Assembly (NCBI RefSeq): GCF_037935975.1
Contig: NZ_CP149817.1
Location: 496,001-560,000, forward strand
Length of the DNA: 64,000 bases
Direction: 5' to 3'
Origin: Teredinibacter turnerae
GTDB taxonomy: Bacteria; Pseudomonadota; Gammaproteobacteria; Pseudomonadales; Cellvibrionaceae
Of the stretch, positions 45,101 to 52,679 are shown piece by piece. Position 1 is the stretch's first letter, and every line of letters begins with the position of its first letter. The position numbers were made by a program, and so were the translations under genes. The notes below the pieces were generated by a model. That model saw nothing but the letters and a program-made list of their open reading frames with translations, had not been told where the DNA came from and did not search any database.

Positions 45101-45706
45101 CTAGGGTGTGACTTTAGTTTTCCTCGCTATAATGTTGATCCAGATAAGATCATCTCTTCCCTCAATAGCATCTTTTGTTTTCCAAGAGGATAAAATATCA
45201 AATCCAGCACCTTCTATAAGGGTGGAAATCTCTTGAATGGAATAGAACGTATACATTCTACCATCTTCAGCGCAAACTCTTCCTTTTCCTTCTCGAACCG
45301 AAATAAATAAGATTCCGTCCAACATTAATGCATTATGAAAATTTTCAAGAATTCTAGGTAGTAATAGTTTTTCGCTGTGTAACAAAGATGCGCAAGCCCA
45401 TATTCCATTAAATAAATTTTGGAATGTCATGCTCTCAAATTTAGATACAATAACTTTTTCACCAGAATATTCTTCGGCTAATTTCGCTAACGAGCTTGAA
45501 GAATCGATCCCTAGAACTTCATAACCTAGCTTTGAGAAATGAAGTAAGTCTCTACCAGATCCCGCGCCGGCATCAAGGATTTTAGCGCGCTCGGGAAGCA
45601 AGTCTAAAAAATTAGCATACAGATGAGAGATATCAGCTCCTACTGTTCGCTGAAAATATTCATGCGAATTTTCTTCGTAATATTTGTCTGTACTTGAAGT
45701 GGTCAA
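45101..45706 (-). CDS. Class I SAM-dependent methyltransferase
   Basis: A 201-residue Rossmann methyltransferase: motif I I-L-D-A-G-A-G-S-G-R-D-L, motif II V-L-G-I-D-S-S, and the expected spacing to L-M-L-D-G-I-L-F-I-S-V-R-E. It resembles small TehB/UbiE-like enzymes; the substrate is unknown. Translation appears to start at TTG (45706), with TAGGA about 10 bases upstream; no ATG occurs before motif I. It is the last gene of a three-gene leftward operon with the phosphorothioation-associated methyltransferase, which suggests a linked role, perhaps nucleic acid or small-molecule methylation in defence. Confidence 0.75.
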   Translation of the reverse strand: MTTSSTDKYYEENSHEYFQRTVGADISHLYANFLDLLPERAKILDAGAGSGRDLLHFSKLGYEVLGIDSSSSLAKLAEEYSGEKVIVSKFESMTFQNLFNGIWACASLLHSEKLLLPRILENFHNALMLDGILFISVREGKGRVCAEDGRMYTFYSIQEISTLIEGAGFDILSSWKTKDAIEGRDDLIWINIIARKTKVTP

Positions 45707-45724
45707 AATATAAAAATCCTAATC

Positions 45725-46711
45725 TTAACTGTTCTTTTGAGTGCTTATCATATTCCCTTGTTCGCCCCAATTGTTTACTTCGGTGTTAAGGTCTTTATAA
45801 CCCTTCTGAACCAGTTTTTGTATGTTTCTAGGAAAGGCAGCGGATTCGTCCGCAGATATAGTAGTGGATTGCTCCTTATCGGATTTCGGATTATTAAAAA
45901 CTCGTTGTCTTTCATGGTGAATTTTTCTTAAAACAGCGTAATGCGCCAAATACTGCCCAAATATTTCAGCAAGTTCAGGCTGATCTTCTCTAACATAGCC
46001 AGCTTTGTCTTCAATTATTTTTACCATCCGCTCTCCGATCTTTATAATTTCATCGAAATACTGCTCTATATTAAAGTTATGCCCATATACCGAATCAATG
46101 TGCGTCACAGTACGAAAATCTATCCAGGCATTGTTCTCGAAGATTTGAAATACTTTCATATCAAAATCTCCGTTAGTTGGGTCGCTGTTAAGGCGAAACT
46201 TATTTGTATCGGAATTTATTAAGACATTATTCATATGGCGGTAGAGCGCGCTAGACTGATGTAGTAGCGCATGTAATGGGCCATATAATTCGGACAATTG
46301 CTTTACCTTCCAATCCATTAAAGATTTACAAATTTCAAACCTTTTCTGTGACATTTGAAGCTTATGATTGACAATACCGCCAGCAATAACGCCCAAAAAA
46401 ACACCGATAAGACTTAATGTAGGGGTTACCCAATCCTTTTTATCTTCTGTAGCTTTTCCTTTTAGAAACTGAACTTCCTTATCGATATCGTCTAGCTGGT
46501 CTGATATTTTGGTTTGCATTTCCCCCAATTTTTGATCGAATACCGACTCTTGGTCTTTCTTTGTTTCGGAAGTGGATGGACTATTAGTTGGTTCAACTAC
46601 ACTCTTTATTTCATCACCATACGAAGCAAAAGATAAAGAAATACAACTGAATGCAACTGCGATACATATATATTTCCGTGTTGAAATATTATTTTTCATA
46701 CAATGCTTCAT
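45725..46711 (-). CDS. Uncharacterised membrane protein of the ssp-linked operon
   Basis: A protein of about 328 residues, with a signal-like N-terminus (M-K-H-C...S-L-S-F-A-S), a short coiled-coil region (Q-T-K-I-S-D-Q-L-D-D-I-D-K-E), one transmembrane helix (S-L-I-G-V-F-L-G-V-I-A-G-G-I-V) and a soluble helical C-terminal domain (Q-K-R-F-E-I-C-K-S-L-M-D-W-K). The start at 46711 has GGAGGGGGA upstream; a start at 46759 would overlap the upstream stop (ATGA). No family name can be given. Its place between two methyltransferase genes of the defence island makes it a candidate membrane sensor or effector. Confidence 0.65.
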   Translation of the reverse strand: MKHCMKNNISTRKYICIAVAFSCISLSFASYGDEIKSVVEPTNSPSTSETKKDQESVFDQKLGEMQTKISDQLDDIDKEVQFLKGKATEDKKDWVTPTLSLIGVFLGVIAGGIVNHKLQMSQKRFEICKSLMDWKVKQLSELYGPLHALLHQSSALYRHMNNVLINSDTNKFRLNSDPTNGDFDMKVFQIFENNAWIDFRTVTHIDSVYGHNFNIEQYFDEIIKIGERMVKIIEDKAGYVREDQPELAEIFGQYLAHYAVLRKIHHERQRVFNNPKSDKEQSTTISADESAAFPRNIQKLVQKGYKDLNTEVNNWGEQGNMISTQKNS

Positions 46712-46755
46712 ACAGTATTCCCCCTCCCATATATTTAGGTAACTAACACATTTTT

Positions 46756-48642
46756 TCATGACTGTCGTGAATAAATATTTTTATTTAAAAGTGGAGGTGG
46801 TTCAAATCGACCACCATAATCAAAGAAGTCTACATCTTGATCCCGCATTTTTATTTTGATGCGCTCAACCAATAAAGGCGTGTCTTTATTCCAGTCGTCA
46901 TAACGCATTAGGCTAACCTTTCCTGAAGTCATGTGCGCCTTAACAAGATGGAAATTATCCAAGTCACCGTAGAGCTGTGTGGCACAGCCAATATAAATTC
47001 GTAGTTCCGGCGGCAAGTCACCTAAGTGACGAATATGGAAAGTGTAGCTATGGCCGTCTTCTAGGTATCCGCTTTTCAGAAGGTCATAAGCCTTGTTGCA
47101 CGACTCTTCGATCAGGTCTGGGTTTCCCATCGAAAACAAGACTTCCTTGGCTTGCTCAATGGCTTCATTGTAGCTGTTGTAGAAGATCTTTATGTCACGC
47201 TTCAGTCCATCTGGCATTTTTGTCTGAGGCTTTCTCTTTCCGAACAAACCTAGCGCAAAGTAGACGAGTAGATCATCTTTACGTTTGCTCTGTGCTTCTT
47301 CAAAGAGGTCATTCCCAAAATGTTCAACAAGCGCCTTATGCGCTTTAATGTGCGATCCTGCCACTCGACGAATCTGATCTGAAAACTCAAATTCATTATT
47401 TGCGGGAATACGCCCAAGCTCTAGTGATGTTTCCCAGAAATCCGTGAATAGCTCAAGGTGCTTATCAATAAGGTCTTTTTTGATTGAGGGCTGGCGTGAT
47501 TGTATTTGCCTTTGTGTTTTTTGTTGCCAGTCACGCCGTATATGTTGCCTTTCCAAAAGAAAGTTTTGTTCTTCAATTTTATCTTTGAAGACAATAAATA
47601 TACCTTGCCCAACAGCAATGGCGTTTTCGTCGAGAGTGGTCTCAACATAAGAACGAATTTCAGATTGCGTGTAGTATCGTTGGAAGGTGTTTCTGCTGGT
47701 AATGATGCCGTCTTTGTACGGAGTGAACTGCTGTAGGAAACTCTCACCAGCAATCATAACTGATACGATAAGGATTTTATCAGCGTACTCCCAGGCACGT
47801 TTTAGGGTTTCATTTCGCTCATCTCTATCTTCGATAACATTCAGCACGAACCCAAGATTCACAATATCGCTGTTGACGAGATCTCCATCAGGACAATGTA
47901 CCGGGTCCCATCCTGATATATCAATGCCGTGAGCTTCTAGCTCACGCATATCATCACCTTTGCCACAGCCATAATCTAAAACAGAGTAATCACCATTAAA
48001 GTAATTGTGTCGAGCCAATATCTGCATTGGCTGTGAGAGCTGGTTACGGTCTATGGCTGTTTTGTGCCTTTCAATCTCAACTTCTTCTGTTAAGCTTACT
48101 ACATTGCAATTCACTTCGCGGTTTGCTTTCGGGTGAAGCCGTCCGGCTTCATCAAGAAAGTACCCCTTATTGGAAATCAACCGCTCCCAGTTTTTCTTGA
48201 AGCCTATGGATCTAGGATTTTCATATAATCCTATCTCTTCACCTTCAGCGGTAATCTCTTTGAACAAAGCCTGTAACTCAAAATCAGATTTAACAAAGGT
48301 TTCCTTCCGATGAAGAATCGGAGGATTATCAGATTTTTCATACGAGGACTTTCTGACGGAGAGCTTTGACAAATCGACAGTGAAGCTGTGTTTTAAAGCA
48401 GGATAACTATAGGTTTCAAAATCAGGGTAGCTTAGAAATGCAACCTTAAAGTCTCGTTTATAAAGCTTTAAAATGTTCCAATCAGTGGTAGGTATTTTCA
48501 ATGCCGCTGCTATTTTTTCAAGAACACTACTCAGCTCGCTTGGAACCTCTGATAAGGCGCTATTGTGGATATAAATCGAATCAGGAAGCTGCTTTCCTAA
48601 TGAAACTGAGCTAATAATTTCTTTGTATCTCTCAAAATTCAT
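46756..48642 (-). CDS. DNA phosphorothioation-associated putative methyltransferase
   Basis: A 628-residue protein whose central part carries the class I methyltransferase motif V-L-D-Y-G-C-G-K-G-D-D (near residue 222), preceded by A-I-D-R-N-Q-L-S-Q-P-M, a combination typical of the methyltransferase family found beside dnd/ssp genes. A helical C-terminal domain (400-628) with E-L-R-I-Y-I-G-C-A-T-Q and an N-terminal extension (1-130) flank it. Family members co-occur with phosphorothioation genes, but their substrate is unknown. It heads the leftward operon convergent with sspH and is transcribed divergently from the small gene at 48705. Confidence 0.85.
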   Translation of the reverse strand: MNFERYKEIISSVSLGKQLPDSIYIHNSALSEVPSELSSVLEKIAAALKIPTTDWNILKLYKRDFKVAFLSYPDFETYSYPALKHSFTVDLSKLSVRKSSYEKSDNPPILHRKETFVKSDFELQALFKEITAEGEEIGLYENPRSIGFKKNWERLISNKGYFLDEAGRLHPKANREVNCNVVSLTEEVEIERHKTAIDRNQLSQPMQILARHNYFNGDYSVLDYGCGKGDDMRELEAHGIDISGWDPVHCPDGDLVNSDIVNLGFVLNVIEDRDERNETLKRAWEYADKILIVSVMIAGESFLQQFTPYKDGIITSRNTFQRYYTQSEIRSYVETTLDENAIAVGQGIFIVFKDKIEEQNFLLERQHIRRDWQQKTQRQIQSRQPSIKKDLIDKHLELFTDFWETSLELGRIPANNEFEFSDQIRRVAGSHIKAHKALVEHFGNDLFEEAQSKRKDDLLVYFALGLFGKRKPQTKMPDGLKRDIKIFYNSYNEAIEQAKEVLFSMGNPDLIEESCNKAYDLLKSGYLEDGHSYTFHIRHLGDLPPELRIYIGCATQLYGDLDNFHLVKAHMTSGKVSLMRYDDWNKDTPLLVERIKIKMRDQDVDFFDYGGRFEPPPLLNKNIYSRQS

Positions 48643-48704
48643 GATTAAAAAGCTGTACGTTTGTTATAGTTGGTATTTCTCTCTTCAAGCATGGGGTTTG
48701 TCGT

Positions 48705-48905
48705 ATGCCAAAAGATCCAAAGGGTTCCGAAGGTAAAGCCTGGTGTTCCAGCAAAGAAGCTAAAAAAGCATTAAAGGTTAGTGATTGTGAATTAATGCAC
48801 ATGCGCCTATCCGGTAAGCTGGAGTTTAAAAAATCGGGTAATGCCTATTTTTATCTTGTCGATACCGACAAGGCCGCCATCGAAAACAACTCTAAAATCT
48901 CGTAA
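48705..48905 (+). CDS. Small helix-turn-helix-like protein
   Basis: A 66-residue protein: W-C-S-S-K-E-A-K-K-A-L-K-V-S-D-C-E-L-M-H-M-R-L-S-G-K-L-E-F-K-K-S-G-N-A-Y-F-Y resembles the MerR/excisionase-type DNA-binding fold. It lies only 62 bases from the divergent phosphorothioation-associated methyltransferase gene and could regulate that operon. A G-rich stretch precedes the ATG. Function not established. Confidence 0.55.
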   Translation: MPKDPKGSEGKAWCSSKEAKKALKVSDCELMHMRLSGKLEFKKSGNAYFYLVDTDKAAIENNSKIS

Positions 48906-48937
48906 GCATTCCTTCATCGCCATAGGTCTTGCCTTGT

Positions 48938-49234
48938 TTAAATTTTTCTATCATGCCGACCATGTCTAACATGCAATACGCTTACTGTTTCACCCTCAAT
49001 CACGTATAAAACACGATAATCCCCAATGACTAAGTGGCGAATACCTTTCTGAAAATCGAGGTCTTCAGGAGCTATTGGGCAGCGCTCAGCCAGTTCGTCC
49101 AGCTTTTCGATTGCCTCTATGATTCTCAAATACCAGCTAACGGCATTTTGTGGCGACTCCTGCTCAATCTGGGCGTAGCGTCTGGCAAGGTCTTTTTCAG
49201 CCGTTGGCTTGATGTCTATGCGGTATTTTTTCAA
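48938..49234 (-). CDS. RelE/ParE-family toxin
   Basis: A 98-residue toxin with the typical core: I-D-I-K-P-T-A-E-K-D-L, the helix S-W-Y-L-R-I-I-E-A-I-E-K-L, then G-I-R-H-L-V-I-G-D-Y-R-V-L-Y-V-I-E and V-L-H-V-R-H-G-R. It overlaps the upstream antitoxin by 4 bases (ATGA). It would inhibit growth if the element were lost. Confidence 0.9.
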   Translation of the reverse strand: MKKYRIDIKPTAEKDLARRYAQIEQESPQNAVSWYLRIIEAIEKLDELAERCPIAPEDLDFQKGIRHLVIGDYRVLYVIEGETVSVLHVRHGRHDRKI

Positions 49235-49506
49235 CGGCTAATCCCGTTTTTTGCCTCAAATTCCTTCGTGAATTGATCGAGAGGTCTACCTTCTTCGGAC
49301 AACGCCTGCCTGATGTTCTGGATGCTTTCCGCGTATTCCGCTAGGCTGGCCATACGCTCATAGGTCTCTGCATCCTGTACCACTACAGCAGCTTTGCCAT
49401 TAACGGTGAGGATTTCAGGGCGCTTACTCTCCATGAGTCGCTTGATGTGTTCTGCCGGTTTCCGGCTGAAATCGGTTACGGTGTGTATGTCTGAGCTATT
49501 AAACAC
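49231..49506 (-). CDS. Phd/YefM-family antitoxin
   Basis: A 91-residue antitoxin: H-T-V-T-D-F-S-R-K-P-A-E-H-I-K-R-L, then P-E-I-L-T-V-N-G-K-A-A-V-V-V-Q-D-A-E-T-Y is the Phd/YefM DNA-binding domain, and the tail binds toxin. The start is GTG at 49506 with GGAGG 7 bases upstream; the longer frame has no site. It should autorepress the operon. Confidence 0.9.
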   Translation of the reverse strand: MFNSSDIHTVTDFSRKPAEHIKRLMESKRPEILTVNGKAAVVVQDAETYERMASLAEYAESIQNIRQALSEEGRPLDQFTKEFEAKNGISR

Positions 49507-49598
49507 GGCAATGCCTCCTAAACAGAGAATAAACATATTATTATCTGTTTACACGATTTAGGGCAGCTTTGCAAGGAAATCTACCTAAGACTCTGATT

Positions 49599-50162
49599 CT
49601 ATTGTGTATTTTGTAGCCGCTTTACTTGTCTGCCCACGGTATTAGGTGAAACCCCTAATAGAGCGGCTACCTCACGATGGGTCTTACCTTGAGCTATCAG
49701 TTCATTCATGTGGAGGATCTGTCCTGTAGATAGTGCTTGGGGTCTGCCGATATGTTTACCACGCTTTCTGGCCGCCTTCATTCCCGCTCTGGTGCGCTCG
49801 CATATCAGATCACGTTCAAACTGAGCCATTGCTCCCATCACATGGAATATCAATGTACCTCCGCTGGTGCTGGTATCTATTCCATCGGTAAGGCTATGGA
49901 AGCCAGCGCCTTTGCTGCCCAAGTCTTCGATTAACGTACATAGAAAGCCAAGCGATCTACCAAGCCTATCGAGCTTCCAGACAACGAGCGTATCCCCCTC
50001 ACCGATTGTATCAATGGCATCGGATAAGCCTTCGCGTTCAATGACAGAACCACTAATGCCTTTATCTATAAAAATGTTTTCGCATCCTGCCGCTTTCAGT
50101 TCGTCGATCTGAAGGTCAAGATTTTGTTCGTCAGTTGAGACTCTTGCATAACCAATTTTCAT
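49599..50162 (-). CDS. Serine recombinase (resolvase/invertase family)
   Basis: A 187-residue small serine recombinase. The N-terminus reads I-G-Y-A-R-V-S-T-D-E-Q-N with the nucleophilic Ser, and the catalytic region continues through W-K-L-D-R-L-G-R-S and F-E-R-D-L-I-C-E-R-T-R-A-G. A C-terminal helix-turn-helix (T-H-R-E-V-A-A-L-L-G-V-S) closes it. It could resolve dimers of the element or of a transposon, but no transposase is adjacent. The start at 50162 fits the family; the frame open to 50261 would run through the palindrome upstream. Confidence 0.92.
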   Translation of the reverse strand: MKIGYARVSTDEQNLDLQIDELKAAGCENIFIDKGISGSVIEREGLSDAIDTIGEGDTLVVWKLDRLGRSLGFLCTLIEDLGSKGAGFHSLTDGIDTSTSGGTLIFHVMGAMAQFERDLICERTRAGMKAARKRGKHIGRPQALSTGQILHMNELIAQGKTHREVAALLGVSPNTVGRQVKRLQNTQ

Positions 50163-50235
50163 GCATTTGTTTTGACACGCCCTTATGACATTTTCAAGGT
50201 GAAGTTTTCTGCGGATTAGCGGAGGCGTGATTTTT

Positions 50236-50261
50236 GTGTCAAAAGGGCTCCCTTTTGACAC
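50236..50261. promoter_or_regulatory. Perfect 26-bp palindrome upstream of the resolvase gene
   Basis: GTGTCAAAAGGG and CCCTTTTGACAC are exact inverted arms around a CT dinucleotide. A related half-site, TTTTGACAC, occurs at about 50169-50177, just before the start codon. This arrangement suits a recombinase binding region (res site) that also autoregulates the gene. Confidence 0.6.
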
Positions 50262-50313
50262 AGTAAAGAAATAGGAATTCTGTTGCCGAAGTTAATATGG
50301 AGATGTATGTTAA

Positions 50314-50339
50314 AAATGCCTGCAATATTGCAGGCATTT
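50314..50339. terminator. Perfect 26-bp palindrome, likely terminator
   Basis: AAATGCCTGCAAT / ATTGCAGGCATTT pair without mismatch; the minus strand continues in a T-run. It insulates the resolvase region from the small transcription unit that follows. Confidence 0.6.
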
Positions 50340-50365
50340 AACCTTTTAATGGAAAGGAGTTGCTT

Positions 50366-50461
50366 ATGCAAAAACCCCCATTAAAAAGGTTTAGAGTCAG
50401 ATTTGCTTTTAGAATTAAAAGCATCGCTGTTTTGATTAGTATCGAAGCAGATAGGCTCTAA
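50366..50461 (+). CDS. 31-residue basic peptide gene
   Basis: A complete small gene: AAGGAG 6 bases before ATG, 31 codons, TAA, and 5 bases later a strong terminator. The peptide is rich in Lys/Arg and begins M-Q-K-P-P-L-K-R-F-R-V-R-F-A-F-R, then a hydrophobic I-A-V-L-I-S-I segment. A basic amphipathic N-terminus followed by a short hydrophobic stretch resembles small membrane-active or regulatory peptides, but I know no family. Its self-contained unit between a resolvase gene and a toxin-antitoxin pair makes it a real candidate gene. Confidence 0.5.
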   Translation: MQKPPLKRFRVRFAFRIKSIAVLISIEADRL

Positions 50462-50466
50462 AGCTT

Positions 50467-50514
50467 CTGGGGTGATGCAAGTCTTGCCGGACACATCGCC
50501 CCAGTTTGTTTTTT
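50467..50514 (+). terminator. Rho-independent terminator of the small-peptide gene
   Basis: CTGGGGTGATG and CATCGCCCCAG form an 11-bp stem (one G-T pair) with a 16-base loop, followed by TTTGTTTTTT. It closes the transcript that begins upstream of 50366. Confidence 0.85.
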
Positions 50515-50737
50515 AACCTTTCACTTCTAAAATACCACATTTTTTATTATACGCAATCATATTTCTTTCAATGTGTCAGTTCACGGCTTTGCGGAGCTAG
50601 CCCCCTTCCCTAGACATTACTGCATCAATAACACTGCATTTTACATACTACTGTTTCGGTATCTTTTAGATAGTTTTATAAAATCGGTACGGTATCCGTT
50701 AAATTTTTAATTAAGTGTACTGAAAAATATTGGTGCG

Positions 50738-50755
50738 TTTTGGGTATACCCAAAA
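50738..50755. repeat. Palindrome, one of two cassette-flanking repeats
   Basis: TTTTGGGTATACCCAAAA is a perfect 18-bp palindrome, followed by TGCAGTGGTGGGAGGT. A near copy, TTTGGGTTATACCCAAA then ATGCAGTATTGG, lies at 52287-52303. The pair flanks the toxin-antitoxin genes and the gene at 51509-52210, as if they had been inserted together. Confidence 0.6.
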
Positions 50756-50787
50756 TGCAGTGGTGGGAGGTGATACCCTTTTTCGTA

Positions 50788-50824
50788 TTGACTTGCCATA
50801 TAGTACCATATATGTTACTATATG
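50788..50824 (+). promoter_or_regulatory. Promoter/operator of the toxin-antitoxin operon, overlapping the start codon
   Basis: TTGACT (50788-50793), a 17-base spacer and TATGTT (50811-50816) place the transcription start near 50823, at the ATG itself. A perfect inverted repeat CATATAGTA (50797-50805) / TACTATATG (50816-50824) covers the -10 and the start codon, the expected place for autorepression by the antitoxin. The mRNA may be leaderless. Confidence 0.55.
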
Positions 50825-51148
50825 ATCAGTATCAGGGAATATACCACCGAAGCGGATGTTAGTCCTTTCGCGAAATGGTTTAACAAGCTGGATGTGCAAG
50901 CAGCATTGAAAGTAAATACCTATTTAACCCGTATCGGAAATGGTAATTTCAGTACCGTTAAAGGGGTAGGCAAAGGTGTTTATGAATGCCGTATTGATTT
51001 TGGTTCCGGTTATCGTGTCTATTTTGGTAAAGACGGAGACAAGATTATTATTCTGTTGGGCGGTGGAACGAAGAAACGCCAGCAGCGCGATATTGAGCAA
51101 TCGCAAATTTATTGGGAGCACTATAAAAAGCGTAAAAAGGAAAAATAA
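50822..51148 (+). CDS. RelE/HigB-type toxin (addiction module killer protein)
   Basis: A 108-residue toxin of the RelE/HigB superfamily: F-A-K-W-F-N-K-L-D-V-Q-A-A-L-K-V, then G-N-F-S-T-V-K-G-V-G-K-G-V-Y-E-C-R-I-D-F-G-S-G-Y-R-V-Y-F, and L-L-G-G-G-T-K-K-R-Q. This is the toxin-first arrangement usual for HigBA-like modules. No Shine-Dalgarno sequence precedes the ATG, in line with the promoter position described at 50788. Its stop overlaps the antitoxin start by one base (TAATG). Confidence 0.88.
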   Translation: MISIREYTTEADVSPFAKWFNKLDVQAALKVNTYLTRIGNGNFSTVKGVGKGVYECRIDFGSGYRVYFGKDGDKIIILLGGGTKKRQQRDIEQSQIYWEHYKKRKKEK

Positions 51149-51468
51149 TGATGGCAATTACCCGCGAATTTAAACAGACCGTTCAGCAGCGCGCCCTAAA
51201 AGATACGTCTTTCCGAGAAGGTCTGCTAACCGAAAGTATTGAAAACATGCTTGCTGGAGATACCGAACTGGGGAAGCTTCTTCTTCGGGACTATATTAAT
51301 GCCACGATTGGTTTTGAGGAATTGGGCGCTTTAACCGAGAAGTCACCCAAAAGCCTAATGCGTATGTTCAGTCCAAGCGGTAATCCTACCGCCAAGAATC
51401 TATTTAATATCATCCACACTATTCAAGAAAAGGAAGGTGTGCATTTTCAAGTGAGTACGGTGAAGTGA
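51148..51468 (+). CDS. HigA-like DNA-binding antitoxin
   Basis: A 106-residue antitoxin partner, following its toxin without a gap. The C-terminal half forms a helix-turn-helix (G-A-L-T-E-K-S-P-K-S-L-M-R-M-F-S-P-S-G-N-P-T), seen in addiction-module antidote proteins of this type. It should neutralise the toxin and repress the operator at 50797-50824. Confidence 0.85.
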   Translation: MMAITREFKQTVQQRALKDTSFREGLLTESIENMLAGDTELGKLLLRDYINATIGFEELGALTEKSPKSLMRMFSPSGNPTAKNLFNIIHTIQEKEGVHFQVSTVK

Positions 51469-51508
51469 TTGGTCTTTCCCCTGTTTCAGGACGGACAACA
51501 ATACCGGA

Positions 51509-52210
51509 TTATATGTTGGTTCCTCGCCCTTTATTCTCAATAGAGGATGGTACAGGAATACTGGGAATATCAGCCTCCTGTATTTCCGATAGGTTCAATT
51601 TCTCCAGCTCTGTGTCCAGCGCCCTCTGTAAACCATCGGAGGCCAGTAGTACCAACTGTCCGTCCGAATCTATGGTGTAAACTTTGTCACCATCTACAAT
51701 ATTAACTTTGCCAGCTGCATCGCCTTCAACGGACGTGATTTCAATTTCTCCTGCTTCGTTGACGGAGAACGATACTTCATAAAGTAGTTCTCCGCTTTCT
51801 GCGAATTTTCGGGAAGAAAATTCCTGTTTATCCTGATCTAGCGCGCTTATATCCAGATTGCTCATGTCATATATCACGACATCGTTAATTTGGCTCGTAA
51901 CATAATAGTTCTCCGGATTATCTCCTGATGAATAGATTATTTCTCCGCCTTCGGTGAGAGACACTTCGAAACTCGGATTGTCGCTAAGATGGGTTCGTGT
52001 TCCGTCCGACCACTCAACTGCGAAACCCTCTTCGGTTCTGGTAAGTTCCGGTGGGTTCAGTCGATTTTGTTCTTCGAGATATTTTAATTTTTCGATAGAA
52101 TAAATATCAGCCGGGTTATCTTGTTCCCACTCCCTGATTTCCTTTAATGCGCGTATGTCGGATAAAAACTGCTCAATGTCCTTATCAGTATGTAATTCTT
52201 CTGATTCCAT
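51509..52210 (-). CDS. Hypothetical acidic protein
   Basis: A 233-residue, strongly acidic protein with no signal peptide, membrane segment or recognised family. The N-terminal third is helical; the rest has repeated beta-hairpin-like stretches (L-S-D-N-P-S-F-E-V-S-L-T-E-G-G-E-I, Y-E-V-S-F-S-V-N-E-A-G-E-I). It converges on the antitoxin gene and lies inside the pair of repeats at 50738 and 52287. Start chosen at the internal ATG (52210) with a weak GAAG site; an ATG at 52249 is possible. Confidence 0.55.
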   Translation of the reverse strand: MESEELHTDKDIEQFLSDIRALKEIREWEQDNPADIYSIEKLKYLEEQNRLNPPELTRTEEGFAVEWSDGTRTHLSDNPSFEVSLTEGGEIIYSSGDNPENYYVTSQINDVVIYDMSNLDISALDQDKQEFSSRKFAESGELLYEVSFSVNEAGEIEITSVEGDAAGKVNIVDGDKVYTIDSDGQLVLLASDGLQRALDTELEKLNLSEIQEADIPSIPVPSSIENKGRGTNI

Positions 52211-52286
52211 TAGTTCTTCATTAATATATGAGATAATAAATGTCCACATTAACCGATTAATCTTAATATAAGGTTAATATTTATCA

Positions 52287-52303
52287 TTTGGGTTATACCC
52301 AAA
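52287..52303. repeat. Second cassette-flanking repeat
   Basis: TTTGGGT-TAT-ACCCAAA, followed by ATGCAGTATTGGAAGAGGT, is the partner of the palindrome at 50738-50755 in the same orientation. The shared segment is about 20 bp with one inserted base. Confidence 0.6.
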
Positions 52304-52404
52304 ATGCAGTATTGGAAGAGGTCGTTCCTGTAGGATAGGTTGCAACAGAATAGACGCTAACCTTTTGCGTTGAATGAAAGCCGGAAATTTGCTATGACTC
52401 AGTG

Positions 52405-52674
52405 ATGCCGACAAGACTTATCACAAAAGAGCAGTACCTCAGCCCAGACGAGTTTATTGAACTCCTTACGAATCATTTTGAGCAGCTTCCTACGGATAAA
52501 CTCTTTATGCCCATGGTCATGTACACCAGTTGTGATAAAGCAAACCGTGAAACCGTCATCGTTAATACCAAGACAAAGCAAATCCTCGATGGCCTTCAAA
52601 TTGGAGGACAAAAAGAATATGCCGACTGCTTCCGCATGAAAACCATCGTGCGCGATAAATCCAAAGTGAACTAA
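52405..52674 (+). CDS. Hypothetical protein
   Basis: An 89-residue protein without recognised domain (M-P-T-R-L-I-T-K-E-Q-Y-L-S-P-D-E-F-I). It stops 5 bases before the convergent RTX gene's stop. There is no strong ribosome-binding site, so the gene is plausible but not certain. Confidence 0.45.
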   Translation: MPTRLITKEQYLSPDEFIELLTNHFEQLPTDKLFMPMVMYTSCDKANRETVIVNTKTKQILDGLQIGGQKEYADCFRMKTIVRDKSKVN

Positions 52675-52679
52675 TTCCC

